This document shows positions 10,367 to 21,558 of a stretch of 64,000 bases of DNA, piece by piece. Position 1 is the stretch's first letter; each line of letters starts with the position of its first letter. The notes under the pieces were generated by a model. The model ran no database searches, had not been told where the DNA came from, and saw nothing but the letters and a program-made list of their open reading frames with translations. A program made the position numbers and the translations under genes. Source of the DNA: Cryptomeria japonica (taxonomy: Eukaryota > Streptophyta > Pinopsida > Cupressales > Cupressaceae); contig NC_081410.1 of assembly GCF_030272615.1 (NCBI RefSeq), forward strand, positions 502,844,442-502,908,441. The letters are read 5' to 3'.

Positions 10367-10882
10367 AAATATCCTAAAAAAATTGAGTGATTTTATGATC
10401 TGTAGATAGGCCAAATTAAAGTTGCAATCTCAAAATTGAACTCTACCAAGATTGTCAAAAAATGCAAAATTTGAATTTTGGAAAAGAGAGGGAAACTGAA
10501 ATTTTGAATTTTATGATTTTAGAGGGAATACCAAAAGCAATGCAAGTTTTGAAATTTGAAAGTTGACTCAATTTCACGCAAAATTCAATTTTGAAAGTGG
10601 AAATCAAAGTTGTTGTAATTAAGCACTTAATATCAAAAGTCACAAATTTCAAAAATTTGAATGAATTACTGAAATTTCGAATGAATGTTAACACACTTTT
10701 CAGATTTAGGACTGTAAGAAACACAATTTTGACACAAATTTCAATTTCAACAATTTTTGAATGATTAGAAGCCTCAATCCAAGCAATCGCTAGACCAACT
10801 TTGACTGTAATTTTGAAGGTGTTAAAATTGATAAAATCAGCCAAAATTCTAGATTTTAGCAGGAAAATACAGTAAGATCTAG

Positions 10883-10990
10883 CTCCCGAAATTTTGGAAA
10901 AAATGTCGGGGACGATGGTGCTCGGGGTGCACACGGTCCTCGCAACTTTTTTCCAAATTTTCAGGGATGAAAGATATTGTGATTTTATTG
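10883..10990 (-). repeat. Leader repeat copy 2 with GTGCAC motif
   Basis: Second copy of the leader block, 622 bp from the first, with GTGCAC at 10927-10932 followed by ACGGTCCTCG. The spacing DNA between the copies is A/T-rich and not obviously repeated. Confidence 0.75.
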
Positions 10991-11323
10991 CAGAATCCAA
11001 AGTTACAGCCGATTTGGAGATGTTTTGATCAGTGAAATTATCAGTCAAAGGTTGAATCAAGAGGGTTTTAAAAATTAGGGTTTTGACACTTAACCACTTA
11101 ATTTTCAAAATTAACACACAAATATGAATTGATAATTTGTAATAGAAGGGCAGATCTGAAACAAGCATTAACAATTAAACATTTCACAAGTTTAATTACT
11201 TAAAAAGAAAATTTAGGGTTTTTATGCAATTAACCTCTAAAATTTTGCAAAGGATCAAACATGGAAATGTAAACAAGGAATCCAATTTTCAGATCTAACT
11301 ATGAATACTCTGAAAGGATGTTC

Positions 11324-11338
11324 ATGTCGGGTTCACCA
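11324..11338 (-). other. Element A primer-binding site (tRNA-Trp-like)
   Basis: Three bases inside the 5' LTR the minus strand reads TGGTGAACCCGACAT. Its complement ends in ACCA and matches, from memory, the 3' end of plant tRNA-Trp (ACGTCGGGTTCACCA) with one C/T difference. Element B has the same site. Confidence 0.65.
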
Positions 11339-12220
11339 AAATGTAAAGCGGAAAAATTGAACCCTAGCCGTTCTCCCCTCCCCAACTCCGAGGAGAGAGA
11401 AGGGAGAGTCACTAGGGTTGATGGTTTCACTTAGGAGGGACTTTACATTCAAAAGAGGGGTTGAAACCCACAAGATCCAATCCCACGCAATGTAAGATTG
11501 GATTCTATATGAGTTTCAAGGGTTGTGATAGCAAGGATACCCTCTTTTGTAAAGAAATGTAGATAGAAAGATTGAACTAGGAATGCATAGAAAGTGAGAA
11601 AGATTCGCTTATAAACAGAGATAGGGATATGATATGAAGCTGCGGACCTGGAATTAGCAGTAAAATGTCGAGACGGCGCTGTCCTGCAAATTTGAGAAAA
11701 AATTGATGGGACGATGGCGCCCGGCGTGCACACGGTCCTCCGAAAAATCCACGAAACGAAGGGGGATCTGTTCGTCTCTGCACAAGGATTCCAGATCTTC
11801 AATTTCAGCCGCGTACCTGCAACCTACACACAGAAAAATGAAGACAATTGGGGGGTTAGGGATTAGGGGTTTGCCCTTAGGTCAAACCCCATTTTTGGAA
11901 TTAACCAAGAAATGAGAAATGCTTGTAAATGTAATGTAAACAAGTACTAATACCTTGTTGTAAGGATGTTTGTATCCTTATATGCGAAGGTATAGATGTT
12001 GTTGTATGTTGTATGTTGTATGTTATATGTTGTAGTATGTGATCTCCTCTTCAATGGTTGAATCCTTGTCTTGAATGCAACACCTAGCCTTGAATGGAGA
12101 CTTAGAATGATCAATTGCTTGAAGGAATGCTTGAATGCTTGAATGCTTGAATGTTTGAATATCGTTTCCATGCCTTGTACACATATGTCCTTCCTCCTCA
12201 AAATGGGAGAGGAAATGTAG

Positions 12221-12228
12221 TTTTTATA
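12221..12228 (-). promoter_or_regulatory. TATA box in element A 5' LTR
   Basis: The minus strand reads CCTAATTGGCAAGTATAAAAAC, a good TATAAAAA with an ATTGG (CCAAT-type) motif upstream. The same box is at 5687-5694 in the other LTR. It lies about 120 bp downstream of the GC-rich palindromic repeats, the expected place for an LTR promoter. Confidence 0.6.
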
Positions 12229-12344
12229 CTTGCCAATTAGGGTTGATAGACTGATTTTCCCGACCTTAGGCCGACCAGGAAATGTTATTTTCCAAATTGC
12301 AAACAAAAAGACCCGAAGTCCCATAGGAGACCGGGCCCAAAATA

Positions 12345-12445
12345 GGGCCAGGGACCAGGGCGTTGGGCGCCATGGTCCTGGGGGACCAGGGTGCTGGGCA
12401 CCATGGTCCTGAAGGACCAGGGCACTGGGCGCTCTGGTCCCACCT
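12345..12445 (-). repeat. GC-rich palindromic tandem repeats in LTR U3
   Basis: Three roughly 31-bp units of the form GGGACCAGGGCG..TGGGCGCC followed by ATGGTCC. GGACCA and TGGTCC are inverted repeats, so each unit can fold. The other LTR has the same array at about 5813-5905. This is the most GC-rich stretch of an otherwise AT-rich element. Confidence 0.75.
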
Positions 12446-12612
12446 CCCGGGACAGCAGGGTGCAAGGAGGATCAGGCCAGGGTGCTGGAAAAATGCAGTT
12501 TTTGGTGTCGTGAGCAAGTTTCGGGGTCTCCATTCAGGTTCCATGTTGCATCACCATCGTGAAGACCCAAATGCAGTCGAAATTGCAAGTGTCGCAATTT
12601 TAGGACGCTACA

Positions 12613-13193
12613 CATCCGTTGTCAAATCCCAGGTCTATGAGCAAAGAAAATCAAATATAATGGAAAAAACAACAAGTCTAGATCAAATCGTTAAGCAAAT
12701 ATTTGATTAGTGTGTCAAATGAAATGCAGAAAGTATTTTTATTCCATTTAATTTGCAACAAGATGATTGGACAATTTGGGTTAGGATTTGTTTTTTCATT
12801 ACAGATTATGAATTTGGTCCCAAAAGGTGCAGCCTCAGGGATATCTTCTTCATATCTCAGCACATATAAATCCAAAAACATGTACATCCACATGCATCCT
12901 GCATCCACAAACACGTAAGAAACATTACATACCATATTATATATGCATATGCATCCATCCTACATCACAAAAAGTTAGACAATATCCAACGCATGCATCA
13001 ATGATCATAGCATCATCATCTAATAATAAAATAATAATCAAAGTCCATCAAACTCCATAGTAAAGTCCATACATGCATATACGTCACCAAAAATCATATC
13101 CCATATATATCTAAAAAATCAATGAATATGTCAATCATGGTACAATGATATAAATTTCTGAAGGGTCAAAATACAATATCACATACATAAGGG
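12613..13193. other. Intergenic, 3' flank of the PMD relic
   Basis: AT-rich DNA without a gene. CATCATCAT-like and TAATAATAA-like simple stretches occur near 13010-13035. On the minus strand it follows the stop of the PMD relic, so it may include its old 3' untranslated region. Confidence 0.4.
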
Positions 13194-13724
13194 CTAGCTC
13201 ACACTCTCCCTATTCTCGTCACCACCTCCACCTCCAACTTCACCTCCAGATGGTCGAGAAACCCCTCTAGGTAGCCCCATGCCCACTCATTTTCATGTCT
13301 ACTCACTCTATGTCCTGTGCTGACTTTGTGCCCTATTTGATTGTATACTCTCAATATACAATGTTGTTGTCTACTCTATTGGCACTACCTCATGATACAA
13401 ACTTCTATAGTATGCCACGTCCTGACTCAAACTCTCCACTCATCTTTGCTAGCTAGTAAGGTCTGCATATACCTATGCAAAACCGGCAGGTTCTAAAAGC
13501 TAGCAAGCCACATCCCTCTCCCCTCACAATCTAACCATGTCTACCTCTGCTCTGGGTAATCGGGCGCAGAGTGCATCCATCTCCCCATCCATCCTCTCTA
13601 GCTTTGCCCTCTGCTAGCCAATGGATCCCCCACTCCTAGCCTCCTCCAAGATCCACTCTATCTCCTCCCTCTCCTCCCTCAATGACGACACCTTCATCTG
13701 ATACATCTCTAGGTTCTTTGTCAG
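13194..13724 (-). pseudogene. PMD protein relic, C-terminal coiled coil
   Basis: The minus strand reads KNLEMYQMKVSSLREEREE then IEWILEEARSG, an internal TAG, then QRAKLERMDGEMDALRARL, and ends in a glycine-rich tail and a TAG at 13194-13196. The heptad-like Leu/Glu/Arg pattern is a coiled coil. It continues, in frame and without loss, from the segment at 21559-21785 if element C and one copy of its target duplication are removed. Several internal stops sit where a Gln would fit. Confidence 0.6.
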
Positions 13725-15322
13725 TGGTGCGGGAGCACCTAGTTTTATTGAGGCATTTTCAAAATTTTGGAGTGATTGATCATGTTTGGGAACAATGAGT
13801 AAATAAAGGACTATTGAAAAGTCCAAATATATGTTTTAAGGTTATTTGTATTTTTTGTTGTCTCTTGTTTTAGCTTATTTTCTCAATTTTGGTCAATGTG
13901 CCTTTGTAAGCCAAAAATGGCATCATTTTGCAAAATAGGGTAAAACTCCTTGTAAGGCCTCATAAGGCTTCTAGACATGTTGTTCTAATGTTAGGGAACC
14001 ATCCTAGGGGGTTTAGAATGAGTAACAATGTATAAGTTTAAAAAATGCATGGTGGAGCAAAACTTGTCATTGTTGCTTGACAACTTTTTACAATTTTTGG
14101 AGCAATTTTTAAGAAAATTATTAAATTGGTGGTTAGAGAACCGATGGGTGGTTGGTTATGAGTAGTAGGCATATATAATTCTTTTTCAAATTATTTTAAA
14201 GGGGTTGAAAGATCCAAAGAGAAAATTTTGAATAATATTTGAAGGCAATTTCCAGATTTTGCATAAAAACTTGCAATGTGCTTATAGCAGTCCGTACTAG
14301 ATGGATTGATCTTGGTACTGTTCTTTCATGGTGGTTTAGAATTCATTGTTGTGGTTCTTTGGAAGTGATTATACTCCTTCATTTTTCAATTTTAGTGTTT
14401 TTTTTTTATTATTTCTTGAACTACACTGCTTGAGGTCTGAGCAAAGGGATTAAGACCCTAGCAATGGCCCCAACTTGAAATCCCATTGAGTGTTCTCAAT
14501 GGCCTTTGGGATTCAAGTCATGGAGCCTGTGTACAATGTGAATATTCATTTTAATTCCTTGTAAGTTGTATTGAAACAAATTTCTATCATATCCTAGGCG
14601 AGCTCTGTCATAGCCCAACTAGGGATTATGACTGTTATTCTTATCATTGCTTGCAGGGATGGTCAATTTTGATTGAGCCAAGTGTTTGGCATGGGAGATG
14701 GGTTTCTAGAAGAGCCCCAATGTGATTATTTTGGTTTGAAATGGTGTGGAGATCAATAAACCCTATTGGATAACACTCTTAAACCTTAAACCCTTAAAAA
14801 GAGCCAATTTGGGGTTTGTTCCTATACAGACGTATCAGACAACCTAACCTCCTAAAACTCAAAGTATGTCCAAAAGGGTATCTAGATCTCTAAATATTTT
14901 AGGGGGTCTTTTGGAAGTTTTCTGAGAAATTGAGCAAAAACCATGAAGGTAGGGCTAAAAGGGGCTCTTAGGGCTACTAGGCCTAGAAAATAGGAACTTG
15001 TGAAAATGATGGAGAAATAGAGTGAAACAAGTCACAAAACCACATGATGGGAGTTGTTACACCATCTCAACATCCTCCTAGTCCCCTGCAAGTGAAGGTG
15101 AAATATTTTGACAACTGGATGGTTGGACTTACCCCAGTGAGTTCTATCCATGATCTTGAGTGATTTGAGAAAACTAGTTGATAAAGAGATTTCCAAAAGA
15201 GTTTAGATGTTGGGATTGATTCAAGAGGAGAGCAGGGTGTAAACAAGTATGGAAGCCCACTATGACACCTTTTACCAACCTACTAAACAAAGTGCAACCC
15301 TTTTGTGAGATCCTCCCTATCA
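13725..15322 (+). repeat. Element C 5' LTR
   Basis: 1598 bp, pairing with 19963-21558 (1596 bp). It ends CCCTATCA immediately before the primer-binding site. The LTRs align end to end with only small indels. Confidence 0.9.
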
Positions 15323-15325
15323 AAG

Positions 15326-15337
15326 TGTTATCAGAGC
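15326..15337 (+). other. Element C primer-binding site (initiator Met-like)
   Basis: TGTTATCAGAGC three bases after the LTR matches the usual plant tRNA-iMet primer site TGGTATCAGAGC except for one G-to-T change. Confidence 0.7.
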
Positions 15338-15404
15338 AAGTTAAGATTTGGGAAGGAACTAGTTGATGTCAGAGACTAAGTCAGTAGGTGAAAATAGCCT
15401 TAGG

Positions 15405-16624
15405 ATGGTGACCAATGTAGAGTGAGCCAAAAGGGTAGAAGACTAAGAGGAAGAGAATAGACTCCTCAGGGAAAAGTTGCAATGATTGGAGAACAAACTA
15501 GGTGAAGTAGAAGACAAAACTGAGAAGGTGACTATCAAAATCAATGAAGAAAAGGATAAACGAATGGTAGAAGAGGATGGCACACTTGAACCAGATCCTA
15601 TTTTCCCTAAAGAACCTTTCCTTAGAGCCATCAAAGCCTTAGGAGGTAAGTCCTTAGAAGGAGTGCCACTTTTTTGTGGAAAAATGGAACCAGAAGTGGT
15701 TATGGAGTGGATTGAAGGGTTAGAGAATCACTTTGAATATGATGGAATTAGTGAATCACAAAAGGTGAAGGTAGCCAATCTAGATTGAGAGGAGCAGCCT
15801 TGACTTGGTGGAAGTTCATCCAAGAGGAGAGACAAAAGGAGGGTAAGAACCCAATTGCCACTTGGAAAGGAATGCTAGCCAAGGTGAGAGAAACCTATAT
15901 CCTTGAAGACTATGAAATTCATTTACACAAGAGGAGACAAAATTTGAGACAAAGAGAACTAGATGTGAGCAGCTACACTGAAGAATTTCAGAAATTATGT
16001 TTGAGATCCAAGCTGGTAGAAGATGAAAGCATCAAGGTTGCCAGGTACTTTAATGGTTTGCGGTGGAATATCCAAGAAGAGTTAAGTTTGTTGTGTCCTA
16101 GTATTGTCCACAAGTTCTATCAATTGGCACTCAAGGTGGAAGAAAAGGGTAAAAAGAAACAAGAGAAAAGCAATTGAGGCAAAGGTAGGGGAAGAGATAG
16201 CAGAGGTCATAGAGGTAGCTATGGTGGAAGAGGTGTATACCAAAGATCCAAAGGGGAATCCAAGATGGTAGAGAAAACTTGGGATTCCAATAGCAAGAGA
16301 AGCTATAGAGGAAGGGGATCTAGCAACTCTAATAGAGGAAGGTATAGTGGATTAGGAAGAGGGTCCTATTTCTCCACAATGAATTGCTACAATTGTCATC
16401 AACTTGGACACCCGGCCTATAGATTCCCTGAGAAGTCTTCCTCATCCCAAGGAGGTGAAAGGAGAGTAAGTTATATTCAAGAAGATGTAGCAAATGTGAA
16501 GACATCAGAAGTAAGCTTAGATTTTGAGGTTGGAGAGAATCTCATGATAAGAAGAGTTTTGGTCAAAGAATCGGTTAAGGAGGAACCTAGTCAAAGAAGA
16601 TATTTGTTTAGGATAAAGTGAAAG
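15405..16624 (+). pseudogene. gag: Element C gag
   Basis: Starts at MVTNVE (15405). A coiled-coil N-terminus (ENKLGEVEDKTEKVTIKI) leads to a gag domain (MEWIEGLENHFEYDGI, LTWWKFIQEERQK, FQKLCLRSKLVEDE), an Arg/Gly-rich region and a finger CYNCHQLGHPAYRF. The last Cys of the finger is replaced by Phe. A one-base frameshift near 15785 and stops near 15423, 15483, 16175 and 16620 break it. Two of these (AA-TGA contexts) fit CGA-to-TGA decay. It passes into the protease without a frame change. Confidence 0.85.
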
Positions 16625-16627
16625 ATC

Positions 16628-17134
16628 ATGGGTAAAGTGTGTAGAGTGGTGGTAGATTCAAGATCCACTGATAACATAGTGTTAGAAGAAGCAGTAAGAA
16701 AACTCAAATTGCAAAGAATTCCACATAGTGATCCTTATAGGGTTACTTGGCTCAACAAGGGGCAGCATGTTTTGGTGAATGACCAAACTTGGGTGGAGTT
16801 TGCCATAGGAGGCTACAAAGACAATATTTTGTGTGATATCTTTCCAATGGATGCATGCCACCTACTCCTAGGTAGGCCTTGGCAATTTGATAGGAAAACA
16901 ATACACCATGGAGAAAATAATTCATATACCTTTCAAAAAGATGGAGTTACCTATAAAACTCAATCCTTAGGAGGTCAAGAAGAGAGCAGATCTAAAGGTT
17001 CCAATGTGTTACTTTTTGGTGAGAATGAGTTAATAAACACTATCAAAGAAGGAGAAGGAGTGGGGTTTGTACTTGTTGTGAAACCAAAAGAGGAAAAGAA
17101 GGATAACAAGGTTAGTATCCCTGTTGAAGTGTAG
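16628..17134 (+). pseudogene. Element C aspartic protease
   Basis: A retropepsin-like domain that would cut gag-pol. The active-site motif reads VVVDSRSTDNIVLEEAV, where D-S-G is expected, so the Gly is now Arg. The later ACHLLLGRPWQFDRKTIHH segment is typical of chromovirus proteases. A stop at 17132 separates it from the reverse transcriptase in the same frame. Confidence 0.85.
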
Positions 17135-18486
17135 AAAGTACTCAATCAATTCAAGGAGATCATAAGTGATGGAACACCTACAACCTTGCCTCCTCAATGA
17201 GACATAAGTCATCAAATTGACTTCATACCCAGAACCTCATTGCCTAATAAAGAACCCTACAAAATGACACCAGACTACAATAAAGAAGTAGCTAAACAAA
17301 TCTAAGAACTTTTGAACAATGCTCTGATAAGGAGGAGGATCAGCCCATGTGTAGTTCCCACCATTTTGGCACCAAATAAGGGAGGTACTTGGAGACTTTG
17401 TACTAATTCAAAAGCCATCAACTGGATTCTAATCAGGTATACGTTTCTTATTCCAAGAATTAAAGATTTGATGGATTGTTTAGGGGGTGCTAAGTATTTT
17501 ACCAAGATAGACCTCAAGAGTGGCTACCACCAAATCAGAATCAAGGAGGGAGATGAATGGAAGACAACATTCAAAACCATAGAAGGTATTTATGAATGGC
17601 TTGTTATGCCATTTGGACTCATAAATGCCCCTAGAACATTCATGAGACTCATGAATGAAGTGCTCAAGGATTAAATTGGTAAATTTGTTGTTGTTTACTT
17701 AGATGAAATCTTGATTTTTAGTAAGTTAAAAGAAGAACATATTAAGCATATATAGATTGTATTGAAGCAATTATGTGATGAGAAACTAACTATCAATCTG
17801 GAGAAATGTGAGATCATGAAATAGGAGTTGGTATATCTTGGGTTTGTAATCTCAAGCGGTGATTTGAAGATGGATACCTCAAAGGTGGAAGCCATAATCA
17901 GTTGGCCTACACCCAAAATAGCAAGTGAAGTGAGGAGTTTTCATGGTTTGGCACAATTTTACAAGAAGATCATCAGAGGGTTCAGTGAGATATGTTCACC
18001 TATGCTTGATACAATCAAAGGAGGTGTAAGGACTAAGTTTCAATGGACAAAAGAGGCACAAAAAGGATTTGAACTCTTAAAGACAAAGGTGGTTACTCAA
18101 CCTATCCTTGTTCTTCCACGCTTTGACAAACTCTGCACCATAGAATGTGATGCAAGCAACATAGCAGTTGGAGCGGTTCTAAGCCAAGACAATAGACCGA
18201 TTACATTTTTCAATGAAAAGATCAATGAAGCCAAGAAAAGGTATTCTTCCTATGATTTGGAGTTATATGCACTTGTTAAATCACTTAGGAAATGGAGGCA
18301 TTACTTATTACCTAAAGAATTTATGGTTTATACTAATAACCAAGCTCTTAGTTTTCTCAACTCCCAAGAAAAGTTGAATCATAGGCATGTCAAATGGGTA
18401 GAGTATTTGCAATCTTATACTTTTACCATTGAACATAAGAAAGGTCAATTTAATAAGGTTGTTGATGCATTAAGTAGAAGGTTGCT
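17135..18486 (+). pseudogene. Element C reverse transcriptase and RNase H
   Basis: Reverse transcriptase motifs are clear: [53 protein letters not shown] and VVVYLDEILIFS. The last is the Y-x-D-D catalytic box with the second Asp changed to Glu. The connection (FHGLAQFYKKIIRGFSEI) and RNase H (TIECDASNIAVGAVLSQ, WRHYLLPKEFMVYTNN, VVDALSRR) follow. Stops occur near 17199, 17302, 17672, 17752 and 17821. It would copy element RNA into DNA if intact, but cannot now. Confidence 0.9.
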
Positions 18487-19745
18487 AATAGTTCAAGAAG
18501 TGCAGCTCAAGAGCATTGGAGTTGATAATTTCAAAGGGCTATATCAAGATGATGAAGATTTTGCTGCCATCTACAAGGTTTGTCAAGAGTTTAGGAATCA
18601 TTTTCATGGTGAATATGCAGATTTTACTTTACAAGATGGCCTTTTATTTAAAGGAGGACAGCTTTGTGTGCCAAGAGGGTCCATGAGAGAGAGCTTGATG
18701 CAAGAGAAGCACAAAGGTTGTTTAAGTGGTCATTTTGGATTGAATAAGACTTTGGAACTTGTTCAGATATTCTACTATTGGCTAAAGATGCAAAGAGATA
18801 TCAGAAAATATGTTGAACAATGTGTTTTTTGTCAAAGGGCAAAGGGAACCTTTTCTAATGTTGGACTCTATTAGCCTTTACCTATTCCAAACCGGTCATG
18901 GGAGTGTGTAAGTATAGATTTTTCTATTGGTTTACCCGAGACCGAATATGGATTTGATATCATCTATGTTGTGATAGATAGATTTAGTAAAATAGCCCAT
19001 TTCATTCCATGTAAGGTGATTCATGATGCTAGTCATACTACTCATTTTTTTTCAAAGAAGTCATTAGGATTCATGGCTTACCAATCAATATAGTGTTAGA
19101 TAGAGATACCAAATTCATTGGTCATTTTTGGAAAAAATTATGCCAAAGATTGGGTACTAACTTGTCTTTTAGCTTAGCCTACCATCCCCAAATGGATGTC
19201 CAGAAAGAGGTGATCAATAGAACACCTGGGATCAGATCATCCATCAAGCTAAATTTTCTTACAATGATAGTGTGAATAGATCAACTGGTAAGAGTCCTTT
19301 TGAAGTAGTTTATGGGCTTCATCCAAGAGGTGTGTTGGAGCTTAGAGACATTGGAAATATGGAAAAAAAGACTGGACATGTTGTTGACATGGCTCAGTCC
19401 ATAAAAGAGATTCATGAGCAGGTTCGGCAGGCTTTACAAGAAAACTCTCAAAGAATCAAGGACAAGGTGGATGAAAAGAAGAAGAATGTACAATTTGTTG
19501 TCCGTGACTTAGTAATGGTTCACTTGAACAAATCAAGGCTTCAGAAAGGTTTCCCTAGAAAGATTCAAATGAGAAGGATTGGACCTTGTAAGTTCTTGGC
19601 CAAGTATGGGCAAAATGCCTATAAACTTGATCTACCTAGGGACATGGCTTTGTCTCCTATTTTTTGTGTTGTCGGCTTGGTGCAGTACAAAGGCACACTT
19701 CCAAAGGAATGCAGTAGAGTCTTGGATGTCTCTCAATCACTTTAA
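18487..19745 (+). pseudogene. Element C integrase
   Basis: The HHCC zinc region is present (HKGCLSGHFGL, then CVFCQRAKG). The core has the first Asp in CVSIDFSIGLPETEYG, the second in VLDRDTKFIGHFWKK and the Glu near QKEVINRT. A stop at 18872 and frameshifts near 19050-19270 divide the core. The region to 19745 (SPFEVVYGLHPRGVLEL, VVRDLVMVHLNKSRLQ, KFLAKYGQNAYKLDLP) is the usual C-terminal GPY/F part. Confidence 0.88.
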
Positions 19746-19778
19746 GACCTGCCTTTGCCCCCTCCACCTATGCTACAA

Positions 19779-19893
19779 GCCGAGAAGGTGTTGGATTCAA
19801 GAATCCTCAAGAAGACTAAGCATACCACCTATATGGAGAATTTGGTTAAGTGGAAGCATCTTCCAGAATCTGAGGCCACTTGGGTACCATTCC
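19779..19893 (+). pseudogene. Element C chromodomain
   Basis: EKVLDSRILKKTKHTTY then NLVKWKHLPESEATW is a C-terminal chromodomain of the chromovirus type, which steers integration by binding chromatin. It is in a separate frame from the last integrase stop at 19743 by one step only, and the domain itself has no internal stop. Confidence 0.8.
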
Positions 19894-19949
19894 AGAGTTT
19901 TGGAATTTCCCTCTCTTTGTTGCCTAAAGGAGTCACTTGACTTCTTTCT

Positions 19950-19962
19950 CATTGGGGAAGAA
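19950..19962 (+). other. Element C polypurine tract
   Basis: CATTGGGGAAGAA directly abuts the TGGTG start of the 3' LTR, as expected for the plus-strand DNA primer. Confidence 0.75.
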
Positions 19963-21558
19963 TGGTGTAGGAGCACCTAGTTTTATTGATGCGTTTTCAA
20001 AATTTTGGAGTGATTGATCATGTTTGGCGTAAATGAGTGAATAAAGTACTATTTAAAAGTCCAAATGTGTATTTTAAGGTTACTTGTAGTTTTTTGTCTC
20101 TTGTTTTAGCTTATTTTCTCAGGTTTGGTCAATGTGCCTTTGTAAACCAAAAATGACTTCATTTTACAAAATAGGGTAAAATTCCTTGTAAGGCCTCATA
20201 AGTATTTTGGACATGTTGGTTTTATGTTAAGGAACCATCCTAGGGGTTTTAGAATGAGTAACAATGTATAAGTTTCAAAACTGCATGCTGGAGAAAAAGT
20301 TGTCATTGTTGCTTGACAACTTTTTGCAATTTTTGGAGCATTTTTTGATAAAATGATCAAATCAATGGTTAGAGAATTGATGGGTGGTTGGTTATGAGTA
20401 TTAGGAATATATAATTCTTTTCAAATTATTTTAAATGGGTTGGAATATCCAAAGAGAAAATTTTGAATAATATTTGAAGGCCATTTCCAGATTTTACATA
20501 AAAACTTGCAATGTGCTTATAGCAGTCCGTACTAGATGGATTCATCTTGGTACTATTATTTCATGGTGGTTTATCATTCAATGTTGTGGTTATTTGTAAG
20601 TGATTATACTCCTTCATTTTGCAGGTTTAGTGATTTGTTTAAAAAGTTTCTTGAACTGCACTGCTCTTGGTCTGAGCTAAGGGATTAAGACCCTAGCAAT
20701 GGCTCCAACTTGAAATCCCATTGAGTTTTATCAATGTCCTTTGGGATTCAAGTCATGGATCCTATGTATATTGTGAATATTCATTTTAATTCCTTGGAAT
20801 TTTCATTGAACCAAATTTCTATCATATCTTAGGCGAGCTCTGCCATAGCCCGACTAAGGATTATGACAGTTATTATTATCATTGCTTGCAGGGATGGTCA
20901 ATTTTGATTGAACCAAGTGTTTGGCATGGGAGATGGGTGTCTAGAAGAGCCTTATTGTGATTATAGTGGTGTGACATGGTGTGGAGATCAATAAACCATA
21001 TTGGAGAACATTCTTAAACCTTAAACCCTTAAAAGGAGCCAATTTGGGGTCCGTACCTATACGGATGTATCAGACAACCTAACCTCCTGAAACTAAAATT
21101 ATTTCCAAAAGGGTATCTAGATCTCTAAATATTTTAGGTGGTCTTTTTGAATTTTTCTGATCAATTGAGCAAAAACCATGAAGGTAGGGCTAAAAAGAGC
21201 TATTAGGGCTACTAGGCCTAGAAAATAGGAACTTGTGAAAGTGATGGAGAAATGGAGTGAAACAAGTCACAAAACCACATGATGGGAGTTGTTACACCAT
21301 CTCAGCATCGTCCTAGTCCCCTACAAGTGAAGGTAAAATATTTTGACAACTTGATGGTTGTACTCACCCTAATGAGTTCTAGCCATGATCTTGAGTGATT
21401 TGAGAAAACTAGTTGATAGAGAGCTTTCCGAAAGAGTTTAGATGTTGGGATTGATTCAAGAGGAGAGAAGGGTGTAAACAAGTATGGAATCTCACTTTGA
21501 CACCTTTTACCAACCTACTAAACAAAGTGCAACTCTTTTTGTGAGATTCTCCCTATCA
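19963..21558 (+). repeat. Element C 3' LTR
   Basis: 1596 bp, ends CCCTATCA, followed by the GTCAG target duplication. Confidence 0.9.

Larger units (their letters stand above)
4800..12612 (-). mobile_element. Element A: LTR retrotransposon with gag and protease-like ORF only
   Basis: Two LTRs (4800-6078 and 11342-12612) both start TGTAAAGCGG and end ACGCTACA. The flanking 5-mers are CGTCC on the left and CATCC on the right, a target duplication with one CpG-to-CpA change. In the minus direction the order is LTR, tRNA-Trp-like primer site, a 1.3-kb leader, gag, a protease-like ORF, a 0.7-kb non-coding block, polypurine tract, LTR. No reverse transcriptase, RNase H or integrase motif is present in the 5.3-kb interior. 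The gag style (CX2HX4HX4C finger) is Tat/Ogre-like Ty3/gypsy. The first 135 LTR bases differ at about four positions, so the insertion is relatively young. It is a non-autonomous element that would need polymerase and integrase from a relative. Confidence 0.9.
11342..12612 (-). repeat. Element A 5' LTR
   Basis: This is the upstream LTR for the minus-strand element, 1271 bp. It holds short tandem repeats: TGTATGTTG units near 12000, GCTTGAATG units near 12120-12160, and GC-rich palindromic units around 12350-12440. A TATA box lies at 12221-12228 on the minus strand. It carries one copy of the GTGCAC motif (11726-11731) that recurs in the leader. Confidence 0.9.
13725..21558 (+). mobile_element. 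Element C: Ty3/gypsy chromovirus
   Basis: LTRs 13725-15322 and 19963-21558 start TGGTG and end CCCTATCA. GTCAG flanks both sides (13720-13724 and 21559-21563), a perfect 5-bp target duplication. Inside are a Met-type primer site, gag, protease, reverse transcriptase, RNase H, integrase, chromodomain and polypurine tract in chromovirus order. From 15785 to 18874 gag and pol share one frame, as in chromoviruses. Frameshifts, stops and catalytic substitutions make it inactive. The first 150 LTR bases differ at roughly one in ten positions, so it is old. It is inserted in the coiled coil of a PMD protein relic. Confidence 0.92.

Noticed and set aside
10455-11174. 239-codon minus-strand frame in the element A leader
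   Set aside because: Lys/Phe/Ile/Leu-rich reading of A/T-rich leader DNA with no domain and no counterpart open in element B (43440-44012 is similar in composition only).
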